Positions 25,605-32,703 of a stretch of DNA of 64,000 nucleotides are shown one piece after another. Each line of letters begins with the position of its first letter. The first letter of the stretch is position 1. This DNA comes from Pseudodonghicola sp048268305 (lineage in GTDB: Bacteria > Pseudomonadota > Alphaproteobacteria > Rhodobacterales > Rhodobacteraceae), in NCBI RefSeq assembly GCF_048268305.1, contig NZ_JBLWVT010000004.1, positions 372,001 to 436,000 of the forward strand, given 5' to 3'. The notes beneath the pieces are model-generated. The model saw only the letters and a list, made by a program, of their open reading frames with translations, ran no database searches and had not been told where the DNA came from. Position numbers and translations under genes: made by a program.

Positions 25605-25887
25605 GCACATGCTCCTGATGGCAATGTCCCGGCACGTCTGGCGTCTGGCTTGAAGGCGCGGATGATCTTGACTGTTTATGTCGGGTTTTTAGCGGCCAGC
25701 CCCCGAGACATCAAGCCGGATTCTGCGGATGGTGCCGACAGGCCAGGGCATCCGCCCGTTGTCCGGGCGTGGGAAAGGCGGGCTGCCGGGGCAGGATTTT
25801 TTTGCGAAAACAGTGACGGAAGCCCGGGAGCGGGGCGTATAACCAATTGGCGACATAATGATCCGTCCAAGCGAGCAGGCAAATAGC
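25605..25887. promoter_or_regulatory. Divergent hmuS / macA-like control region
   Basis: The two divergent operons are separated by 283 bp without a credible gene. TGA-CTGTTTATG-TCG at 25669-25683 differs by one base from the TGA-N9-TCA iron-response motif described for Rhodobacteraceae, and it lies about 65 bp upstream of hmuS. TATAAC near 25840 could be a -10 box for the macA-like gene. Both assignments are weak. Confidence 0.3.
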
Positions 25888-27054
25888 ATGAAGAAATCTC
25901 TACGTTTTTTGATCGTTCTGGGGCTTGTCGCAGCGGTTGGTGGGGGCTGGTGGTATTATCGGTCAGGAGAGACCCAGACTGTGCCGGTAACCGCCGCGGT
26001 GAAAGTCGGCAATGTGACGGAAACGGTTCTGGCCTCGGGGGTGATGGAGGCCAAGCAACTGGTCAGCGTCGGTGCCCGGGTGTCGGGACAGATCGAAACC
26101 TTGGCGGTGTCGCTCGGCCAGGAGGTCAAGCAGGGCGACCTGATCGCCCAGATCGATTCTCAGGATCAGGAGAACGAGGTGCTTCAGGCCGAGGCCGACC
26201 TGGCCAATATCGAGGCGCAGATCGCCGCCAAGAAAGCCAGTCTGCGCAAGGCGGAACTGAATCTCAACCGGCAGAAAAAACTGGCCGAGCAGCAGCATGT
26301 CTCGCAGGAGGACGTCGAAACCGCAGTGTCCGAGATGCTGGTCGACAAGGCCGAACTGGAGGCGCTGGAGGCGCAGAAGTCGAGCGCCGAAGTGACCGTC
26401 TCGACCGCCAAGATCGCGCTGGCGCGCACCAAGATCACCGCCCCGATCGACGGCACCGTGGTCGCCATAGTGGTGCAGCAGGGCCAGACCGTGAACGCCA
26501 TCCAGACCGCGCCGACCATCGTGAAGTTGGCGGATCTGGATCAGATGGTGGTGAAGGCCGAAATCTCCGAGGCCGATGTCGTTCATGTCCATCCTGGGCA
26601 GGATGTGAGTTTCACCATTCTGGGCGAGCCGGAGAAGCACTTCGAAGCCACGGTGCGCGATGTGGAGCCGGCGCCCTCCGAGATCGAGGACAGCGATACC
26701 ATCAATACCGACAAGGCGATCTATTACAACGGTCTGCTCGATGTCGATAACCCCGAACATCTGCTCAGGATCGGGATGACCACCCAGGTCTCCATCGTGC
26801 TCGACAAGGCCGAAGGGGTGCTGACGGTGCCGTCAGCCTCGCTCAAGCGCAGCTCGGACGGCGGCTATTATGTCGAGGTCTGGGATGCGGCCAGCAAGAC
26901 CGCCCATGCGCAGGCGGTCGAAGTCGGGCTGAACGACAAGGTGACGGCGGAAATCAAGTCGGGTCTGGCCGCGGGGGATCGGGTGGTGACCGGGATGGCG
27001 GTGACGACCGCAACCTCCTCCGGCACCCGCATGCGCTCGCCGATGGGGTTCTGA
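25888..27054 (+). CDS. MacA-type periplasmic adaptor (membrane fusion) protein
   Basis: This 388-residue adaptor links an inner-membrane MacB-like transporter to an outer-membrane channel. A membrane anchor lies at residues 6-25. It is followed by the barrel-sandwich half motif (ASGVMEAKQLVSVGARVSGQIETL), a long hairpin rich in Glu/Lys/Ala at about residues 95-170, and the second lipoyl half (ARTKITAPIDGTVVAI). The ATG at 25888 begins the anchor; an in-frame ATG at 25858 is less likely. Its stop is one base before the macB-like start. No TolC-type gene is nearby, so a shared channel would be needed. Confidence 0.9.
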   Translation: MKKSLRFLIVLGLVAAVGGGWWYYRSGETQTVPVTAAVKVGNVTETVLASGVMEAKQLVSVGARVSGQIETLAVSLGQEVKQGDLIAQIDSQDQENEVLQAEADLANIEAQIAAKKASLRKAELNLNRQKKLAEQQHVSQEDVETAVSEMLVDKAELEALEAQKSSAEVTVSTAKIALARTKITAPIDGTVVAIVVQQGQTVNAIQTAPTIVKLADLDQMVVKAEISEADVVHVHPGQDVSFTILGEPEKHFEATVRDVEPAPSEIEDSDTINTDKAIYYNGLLDVDNPEHLLRIGMTTQVSIVLDKAEGVLTVPSASLKRSSDGGYYVEVWDAASKTAHAQAVEVGLNDKVTAEIKSGLAAGDRVVTGMAVTTATSSGTRMRSPMGF

Positions 27055-27055
27055 G

Positions 27056-29005
27056 ATGACCGCCGAACCGCTGATTTCCGCCCGCGGGATCTCGCGCAGT
27101 TTCCAGGCTGGCGACGAGACGATCACCGTGCTGCGCGACGTGGATATCGACATCTACCCCGGCGAGATGGTGGCCATCGTCGGCGCCTCCGGCTCGGGCA
27201 AGTCGACGCTGATGAATATCCTCGGCTGTCTCGATCGGGCCACCTCGGGCACCTATAAGTTCGCCGGCGAGGATGTGAGCGCGCTGGACCCCGATGCCTT
27301 GGCGCGGCTGCGGCGCGAACACTTCGGGTTCATCTTCCAGCGCTATCAACTGCTACCCGATCTGGACGCCGTCGGTAATGTCGAGGTGCCGGCGATCTAT
27401 ACCGGCGAGGGGCGCGCATCGCGCCGGGAGCGGGCCGAAAAGCTGCTGGGGCAGCTCGGGCTGGAAAGCCGGCTGGACCACAGGCCGAGCGAGTTGTCGG
27501 GCGGCCAGCAACAGCGGGTTTCCGTGGCGCGGGCGCTGATGAATGGTGGTGAGGTGATCCTGGCGGACGAACCCACCGGGGCGCTCGACACCAAGAGCAG
27601 CGCCGAGCTGATCGACCTGCTGCTGGATCTGAACGCGCGCGGCCATACCATCGTGATGGTCACTCATGATCCCAATGTCGCCACCCATGCCCATCGCATC
27701 ATCGAGGTCAGCGACGGCCGGGTGATTGCCGATAACCGCAAGATCGACGCCCGCCCGGAAGAGACGCCGCGGCTCGATCGGCCGGATCGGTCGGCGCGGC
27801 CCGGGGCGCTGTTGCGGCGGCTGCGCGAGGCCTTCTCGATGGCGCTGACCGCGATGTTGGCGCATCGGGTACGGTCCTTCCTGACCATGCTGGGGATCAT
27901 CATCGGCATTGCCTCGGTCGTTCTGGTGGTGGCCCTGGGCAATGGGACCCAGCAGAAGGTGCTCGACAACATCAGCTCGCTTGGCACCAATACGATCACC
28001 GTGCGGGCGGGGTCGGGCTTCGGGGCGCGCGATGCCGCCAAGATCGAGACGCTGATGCCGACGGATGCCGATGCGCTGGCCCTGCAGGACTTCGCCGACA
28101 GCGTCTCGCCCGCGGTCGCCAACACCGCCTCGGTGATCTATCGCAATGTCGAGGCCTCGGCCTCGATCAAGGGGGTGAGCGGCGACTACTTCCAGGTCCA
28201 CAATTACGTCACCGTCACCGGCGATGTCTTCGATCCGCAGGATGTGACCGACCTGTCCCAGGTCGCGGTGATCGACGAGGACACCCGCGACACCTTCTTC
28301 GATGAGTGGACCGATCCGATCGGCCAGGTGCTGCTGCTGGGCCGGGTGCCGGTGCGGGTGATCGGCGTGGTGCGCTCGACCGGGGCAACCTTTGGCCCGT
28401 CTTCGCTGAACGTCTGGATCCCCTATACCACCGCGATGGCGCGGGTTTCTGGGCAGGACAATGTCGACAGTATCGAGGTCCGGGTGATCGACGATTACGA
28501 CATGACCCTGGCGCAGGAGGAGATCACCGCGCTGATGCTGGAACGGCACGGCACCAAGGACTTCTTTCTGACCAACAGCGACACCATCCGCGCAACCATC
28601 ACCTCGACGACCCAGACGCTGACGCTGCTGGTGGCGATGATCGCGGTGATCTCGCTGATCGTCGGCGGCATCGGGGTGATGAACATCATGCTGGTCTCGG
28701 TCACCGAGCGCACCAAGGAGATCGGGGTGCGGATCGCCATCGGCGCGCGGCGGTCTGACATCATCAGCCAGTTTCTGATCGAGGCGGTGCTGGTCTGCCT
28801 GGTCGGCGGTATCCTCGGCATTCTCGGCGCCCTGCTGGGCGGCGCGCTGGTCGGCTATCTGAGCGACGCTATCCGGCTGAGCTTTTCGGGGACGGCGATC
28901 GCTGTCGCCTTCCTGTCCTCGACCCTCATTGGGATTACCTTCGGCTTCTTGCCCGCCCGCTCGGCCGCGCAGCTCGATCCGGTGGTGGCGCTGAGCCGTG
29001 AATGA
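27056..29005 (+). CDS. MacB-type ABC transporter (ATPase fused to FtsX-like permease)
   Basis: This 649-residue protein has an N-terminal ATPase (GASGSGKSTL near residue 45, LSGGQQQRVSVARAL, EVILADEPTGALD) and a C-terminal MacB permease. The permease has one membrane span near residue 280 (FLTMLGIIIGIASVVLVV), a large periplasmic domain, and three spans after residue 520 (VGGIGVMNIMLVSVTERTKEIG). It should drive tripartite export of a macrolide, peptide, lipoprotein-like or siderophore substrate together with the adaptor. The substrate cannot be inferred from sequence. A terminator-like hairpin follows. Confidence 0.92.
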   Translation: MTAEPLISARGISRSFQAGDETITVLRDVDIDIYPGEMVAIVGASGSGKSTLMNILGCLDRATSGTYKFAGEDVSALDPDALARLRREHFGFIFQRYQLLPDLDAVGNVEVPAIYTGEGRASRRERAEKLLGQLGLESRLDHRPSELSGGQQQRVSVARALMNGGEVILADEPTGALDTKSSAELIDLLLDLNARGHTIVMVTHDPNVATHAHRIIEVSDGRVIADNRKIDARPEETPRLDRPDRSARPGALLRRLREAFSMALTAMLAHRVRSFLTMLGIIIGIASVVLVVALGNGTQQKVLDNISSLGTNTITVRAGSGFGARDAAKIETLMPTDADALALQDFADSVSPAVANTASVIYRNVEASASIKGVSGDYFQVHNYVTVTGDVFDPQDVTDLSQVAVIDEDTRDTFFDEWTDPIGQVLLLGRVPVRVIGVVRSTGATFGPSSLNVWIPYTTAMARVSGQDNVDSIEVRVIDDYDMTLAQEEITALMLERHGTKDFFLTNSDTIRATITSTTQTLTLLVAMIAVISLIVGGIGVMNIMLVSVTERTKEIGVRIAIGARRSDIISQFLIEAVLVCLVGGILGILGALLGGALVGYLSDAIRLSFSGTAIAVAFLSSTLIGITFGFLPARSAAQLDPVVALSRE

Positions 29006-29305
29006 TCTCCGGCCCGGCGGGCATTGTCCTGCCGGGGCCTGGTTTTCCTGTCGCGCCGGCCTGAAACGTTGCGAAGCAATCGGCGCGCCTTCCCTAAATC
29101 ACCTTCACCAAAGGCGACGCGCTGGCTATGGTGAGCGCGCCGGCGGCTCGCCGCGGACACTCACTGCGAGAGCCTCGGCAAGACCAGGAGCCCGCACCTC
29201 CCACGATCGGACGCGGGGAGGGAATGGTCGGCTTTAACACCGGTGGGGCCTGTCATGGGCTCTGCGCGGTGACCGGATGTTTTGTGCCCGATTGGGGAAG
29301 GTAAA
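29006..29305. other. 300-bp spacer without a gene
   Basis: After the terminator hairpin this stretch holds only GC-rich sequence. No conserved reading frame, clear promoter or repeat was found; the only firm element is GGGGAAGGTAAA, the ribosome site of the next gene. Confidence 0.5.
29009..29046 (+). terminator. Probable terminator of the macAB-like operon
   Basis: GGCCCGGCGGGC and CCTGCCGGGGCC form an imperfect hairpin directly after the stop codon, followed by TGGTTTT. The stem needs one bulge. Confidence 0.6.
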
Positions 29306-30691
29306 ATGACTCTGGACGCTCTTCTTTCTGCTCTGGGGCCGCAGGTGGTGCAGCCTGGCGATGCCGCGAATCGTGCCTATCTGACCGATTGGACGACGCG
29401 CGAGCCGGTGGTGCCGCTGGCGGTGCTGCGTCCTGGATCGGTGCAGGAGGTGGCGCGCGCCCTGGAAATCTGTTCGGCACGGGGGGTGCCGGTGGTGACG
29501 CAGGGGGGGAGAACCGGGCTTGTCGGCGGCGCGGCACCTCTGGCGGAGGGGGTGGTGATCAGCCTGGACCGGATGGCGGCCGAGCCCGAGATCGACGCCG
29601 CCGCGCGCACCGCGCGGGTCGAAGCCGGTGTGACCCTGGCGCAATTGCAGGAAGCGGCCGCAGCCAAGGGGATGATGTTTCCGGTCGATATCGGATCGCG
29701 GGGCTCCTGCCAGATCGGCGGCATGATCTCGACCAATGCCGGTGGCATGCGCGCCTTTCGCGAAGGGGTGATGCGCCACAACGTTCTGGGGCTCGAGGCG
29801 GTGCTGCCCGACGGGCGTGTCATGAGCGCGATGAACGGCTTTCTCAAGAACAACACGGGCTATGATCTGAAACAGCTCTTCATCGGGGCCGAAGGCACCC
29901 TGGGGGTGGTGACCGGCGCGGTGCTGCGGCTGCGTCCGGCGCCATCTGCCCGGGTGACCGCGCTGCTGCGGACACCGGATCTGAAACACGCGCTGGCGGT
30001 GCTGGAGGCGCTTGAGACGCACCTGGCCGGGCTGTCGATCTGCGAGGTGATGTGGCCCGACTACTACAGCTTTGCCAGTGGGTTTCGCGGCTTTGACCCC
30101 TTGCCCTGCAACAGCAGGGACGACGGGCTGACCCTGTTGATCGAGATCGAGGGAGCCGAGGAGGCGCCGCTGCGCAAGGGGTTGCAGGAGGTGTTGGAGC
30201 AGCTCTTCGAAAAGGAGTTGATCACCGATGGAGCGATCGCCCAGAGCCTGCGCCAGATCGAGGAGTTCTGGGCTCTGCGCGAGGCCAACGAGGGGTTGCC
30301 GCAGGCCTTTGCCTCGATGGCGAGCTTCGATGTCAGCCTGCTGGCCGAAGGCAGTGACGATCTGATCATGCATCTGACCGCCACCCTGAGGCAGGTTTTC
30401 CCGCGCTTGCATTGCCTGTGGTTCGGTCATCTCGGTGACATGAACTTGCATCTTGGGGTGGTCGATGCCGGCGGTGGCCGGATCGCGCCGGAAGATGTGG
30501 CGCGGATCAAGGAGATCGTGCTCTCCGGCGTGCTGGAGGCTGGCGGCAGCATTGCGGCCGAACACGGGATCGGCATGGCGAAGGCGAGCTATATGCCGCA
30601 GATCCTCTCTGCCGAGGAAATCGCGCTCAGCCAGACGCTGCGGGCGGTGCTCGATCCCAAGGGGATCATGAACCCCGGCCGGCTGTTCTGA
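29306..30691 (+). CDS. FAD-linked oxidase (D-2-hydroxyacid dehydrogenase type)
   Basis: This 461-residue VAO-family flavoprotein resembles D-2-hydroxyglutarate and D-lactate dehydrogenases. The FAD-binding domain contains PVVTQGGRTGLVGGAAPL near residue 65, FPVDIGSRGSCQIGGMISTNAGG near residue 125 and KNNTGYDLKQLFIGAEGTLGVVTG near residue 185. The C-terminal domain ends with the catalytic-zone motifs HLGDMNLHLGV and EHGIGMAKASYM, then DPKGIMNPGRLF. It should oxidise a D-2-hydroxyacid and pass electrons to a quinone, cytochrome or ETF. GGGGAAGG precedes the ATG. It seems to be a single gene, separated by 150 bp from the next operon. Confidence 0.88.
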   Translation: MTLDALLSALGPQVVQPGDAANRAYLTDWTTREPVVPLAVLRPGSVQEVARALEICSARGVPVVTQGGRTGLVGGAAPLAEGVVISLDRMAAEPEIDAAARTARVEAGVTLAQLQEAAAAKGMMFPVDIGSRGSCQIGGMISTNAGGMRAFREGVMRHNVLGLEAVLPDGRVMSAMNGFLKNNTGYDLKQLFIGAEGTLGVVTGAVLRLRPAPSARVTALLRTPDLKHALAVLEALETHLAGLSICEVMWPDYYSFASGFRGFDPLPCNSRDDGLTLLIEIEGAEEAPLRKGLQEVLEQLFEKELITDGAIAQSLRQIEEFWALREANEGLPQAFASMASFDVSLLAEGSDDLIMHLTATLRQVFPRLHCLWFGHLGDMNLHLGVVDAGGGRIAPEDVARIKEIVLSGVLEAGGSIAAEHGIGMAKASYMPQILSAEEIALSQTLRAVLDPKGIMNPGRLF

Positions 30692-30756
30692 GGCCTGCGC
30701 CTGGGCGGGGCGGCGGTCCCTGGCCGAGTCGCGATGATGACGGAAACTTGCATGAC

Positions 30757-30775
30757 CGCCCGCGAAATGCGGGCG
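30757..30775. other. Hairpin after the FAD-oxidase gene
   Basis: CGCCCGC-GAAAT-GCGGGCG is a perfect seven-base stem 66 bp after the FAD-oxidase stop, touching the upstream edge of the Pho-box-like repeats. It may end the upstream transcript, though there is no T-run. Confidence 0.4.
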
Positions 30776-30776
30776 C

Positions 30777-30796
30777 CTGTCATCTTGCGGTCATCC
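30777..30796 (+). promoter_or_regulatory. Candidate Pho box upstream of the epimerase/phosphodiesterase operon
   Basis: GTCAT occurs at 30779-30783 and again at 30790-30794, exactly 11 bp apart, in CTGTCATCTTGCGGTCATC. PhoB binds such 11-bp direct repeats (consensus CTGTCAT repeated). The site ends about 45 bp before the start codon at 30842, with GATCTA as a possible -10. A similar but longer array precedes the ABC operon at 32704. Confidence 0.6.
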
Positions 30797-30841
30797 AGCC
30801 GATCTAGGGAGGCGGCGCATTCAAATTCCAAGGAGACCGGA

Positions 30842-31657
30842 ATGACACTCCCCGTCGTCGGCGCGGCTTTGCGCAACGCCGAACTTGAGACCTATCGCGA
30901 CTGGCTGTTCGAAAAGGACCGCGATGTCGAACTGCAGTCCTTCCATACCGCCGAGGTGCTGGACAGCGACTGGAGCGCGCTGGCCGAAGAGGCGCGCCGG
31001 CTGCTTGACGGTCACAACGGCCGGGTCGGGATTCACGGGCCGTTCTGGGGCTTTACCATCGGCACGATGGATCCGGGCTTTCAGCAATTGGTCGCGCGGC
31101 GGATGGATCAGGGGCTGGACGTCTGCGCCGCCGTCGGTGCCACGCAGATGGTGATCCATTCGCCCTACACCACCTGGGATTTCAACAACCTCGACAACCA
31201 GCCCGGCGCCCGCGACCGGATGATGGACAATGCCCGCGCCACCATCGGCGCCGCCGTCAAGCGAGCCGAGGACATCGGCGTGACCCTGGTGATGGAGAAC
31301 ATCGAGGATATCGACCCGATGGACCGTCGCCGTCTGGTCGAGCATTTCGATTCGCCGGCGCTGAAGATTTCCATCGACACCGGCCATGCGCATTATGCCC
31401 ATCAAACCAACGGCGCTCCGCCGGTTGACTATTATGTGACCTCTGCCGCGGATTTGCTGCACCACGTCCACCTGCAGGACAACGAAGGCTATGCCGACCG
31501 CCACTGGGCGCTGGGCGAGGGAACCATCCGCTGGGACGCGGTGTTCCGGGCGCTGAACGGTATCGAGGCGACGCCGCATCTGGTGCTTGAGCTGCGCGAC
31601 AAATCCGGTATCCCTGCCTCCATGCGCTATCTGGAAGAACGGGGTCTCGCCCAATGA
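30842..31657 (+). CDS. Sugar phosphate isomerase/epimerase-like TIM-barrel protein
   Basis: This 271-residue protein has the xylose-isomerase-like barrel (AP_endonuc_2 fold). Metal-site type segments are RVGIHGPFWG, QMVIHSPY, LVMENIED with a conserved Glu, KISIDTGHAHYA with Asp-x-Gly-His, and HHVHLQDNEG. The expected chemistry is metal-dependent isomerisation or epimerisation of a sugar, or an endonuclease-like phosphoryl reaction; the substrate is unknown. AAGGAGACCGG lies before the ATG. It overlaps the phosphodiesterase gene by four bases, so both should act on the same organophosphate or sugar released from it. Confidence 0.8.
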   Translation: MTLPVVGAALRNAELETYRDWLFEKDRDVELQSFHTAEVLDSDWSALAEEARRLLDGHNGRVGIHGPFWGFTIGTMDPGFQQLVARRMDQGLDVCAAVGATQMVIHSPYTTWDFNNLDNQPGARDRMMDNARATIGAAVKRAEDIGVTLVMENIEDIDPMDRRRLVEHFDSPALKISIDTGHAHYAHQTNGAPPVDYYVTSAADLLHHVHLQDNEGYADRHWALGEGTIRWDAVFRALNGIEATPHLVLELRDKSGIPASMRYLEERGLAQ

Positions 31658-32475
31658 CGCTCAAACTGGTCATCATGTCCGATCTGCATCTCGTTCCCGA
31701 AGGCGAGATCTCCAACACCCTCGACACCGCCCAGCGTCTGCGCCAGGCGGTCGAGAGCGTGAACACGCGCCACGCGGATGCGGATATGGTGATCCTGGCC
31801 GGCGATCTCGCCGATCTGGGGGAGGCGGAGGCCTATGTGCGGCTACCCGACCTGATCGCCCCGCTGACGATGGACACCCATCTGATGCTGGGCAATCACG
31901 ACGACCGGCCGACCTTCCTGGAGGTCTTCGGCGACGGCTATGCCGACGAGAACGGCTTTGTCCAGAAGGTGGTCGATGCCAAGGGGTTCCGCATCATCAT
32001 GCTCGACAGCACCGAACCGGGGCTGGTGGGCGGTCGCATCTGCGACAGCCGGCTGGCCTGGCTGCAGGCGCGGCTGGACGAGGCGAAGGACATGCCGGTG
32101 ATCGTGGTGCTGCATCACCATGTCGCCAAGCTGCAGATGCCGGTCGACCGGATCCGCCTGGAAGAGCCGGAAAAGCTGCTGGCGGTGCTGAAGACCCATC
32201 CCGACATCCGCCATGTGATCTCGGGGCATGTCCATATCACCACGACGGCCAACTGGCAGGGCATTCCCTTCACCACTATCGCCGGCGGCCACTATAGCGC
32301 CAAGCTGCATCTGGAAAGCGCGCCGGGCCATGTGCGGCTGGTGGATGGGCCGGGGCAATACGGCGTCATCCTGGCCGATGACGAGGCCTGTCTCGTGCAT
32401 TTCGAGAACTTCATCGACGGCCATTACGAGATCCACCGCGAGAACTTCGGCCGGCTGCGCGCCGATCGGCGCTGA
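31654..32475 (+). CDS. Calcineurin-like phosphodiesterase, GpdQ/CpdA type
   Basis: This 273-residue binuclear metallophosphoesterase has all metal motifs: Asp10 and His12 in SDLH, Asp51 in AGDLAD, Asn81-His82-Asp83 in GNHDD, then VLHHHV and SGHVHI. Among class III enzymes it looks most like GpdQ, which hydrolyses glycerophosphodiesters, or the cAMP phosphodiesterase CpdA. No signal peptide is visible, so the substrate must be cytoplasmic and presumably imported. The ATG overlaps the epimerase stop. With a Pho-box-like element upstream and an ABC importer downstream, scavenging of phosphate from an imported phosphodiester is the favoured role. Confidence 0.87.
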   Translation: MTLKLVIMSDLHLVPEGEISNTLDTAQRLRQAVESVNTRHADADMVILAGDLADLGEAEAYVRLPDLIAPLTMDTHLMLGNHDDRPTFLEVFGDGYADENGFVQKVVDAKGFRIIMLDSTEPGLVGGRICDSRLAWLQARLDEAKDMPVIVVLHHHVAKLQMPVDRIRLEEPEKLLAVLKTHPDIRHVISGHVHITTTANWQGIPFTTIAGGHYSAKLHLESAPGHVRLVDGPGQYGVILADDEACLVHFENFIDGHYEIHRENFGRLRADRR

Positions 32476-32506
32476 TCCGGGGCCGGGTGCCGACGATCTG
32501 AACAGA

Positions 32507-32538
32507 ATGCGCGCCGGATCGCTCCGGCGCGCATTTTT
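32507..32538 (+). terminator. Strong rho-independent terminator
   Basis: A perfect 12-base stem (ATGCGCGCCGGA and its complement) with a TCGC loop runs straight into TTTTT. It ends the epimerase/phosphodiesterase operon, 31 bp after its last stop. Confidence 0.95.
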
Positions 32539-32579
32539 GATTCTGCTGCCTCGTGGCGATCATTCGCGTCATCTGTCAA

Positions 32580-32596
32580 GTTTCTGTGCCAGAAAC
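32580..32596. promoter_or_regulatory. Palindrome GTTTCTG-TGC-CAGAAAC
   Basis: This perfect seven-base inverted repeat with a three-base centre lies immediately upstream of the GTCA repeat array. Its position fits a second regulator of the ABC operon at 32704, or a small cruciform-type element. Confidence 0.4.
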
Positions 32597-32640
32597 GTCA
32601 CCTCCCTGTCACCCCGGTTTCACCCCGGCGTCACCTCGGG
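32597..32640 (+). promoter_or_regulatory. Four 11-bp tandem repeats, Pho-box-like array
   Basis: GTCA, GTCA, TTCA and GTCA start at 32597, 32608, 32619 and 32630, exactly 11 bp apart, each followed by a CC-rich half (TCACCTCCC, TCACCCCGG, TCACCCCGG, TCACCTCGG). One repeat per helical turn with a GTCA core is the layout of PhoB sites. The last repeat ends about 64 bp before the binding-protein start. Confidence 0.6.
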
Positions 32641-32703
32641 GTCCTAGTGGAGCGGAGCATTCTGCATTTCCCATCCATTCGGACAGACCAAGGGGACAAA
32701 CCC

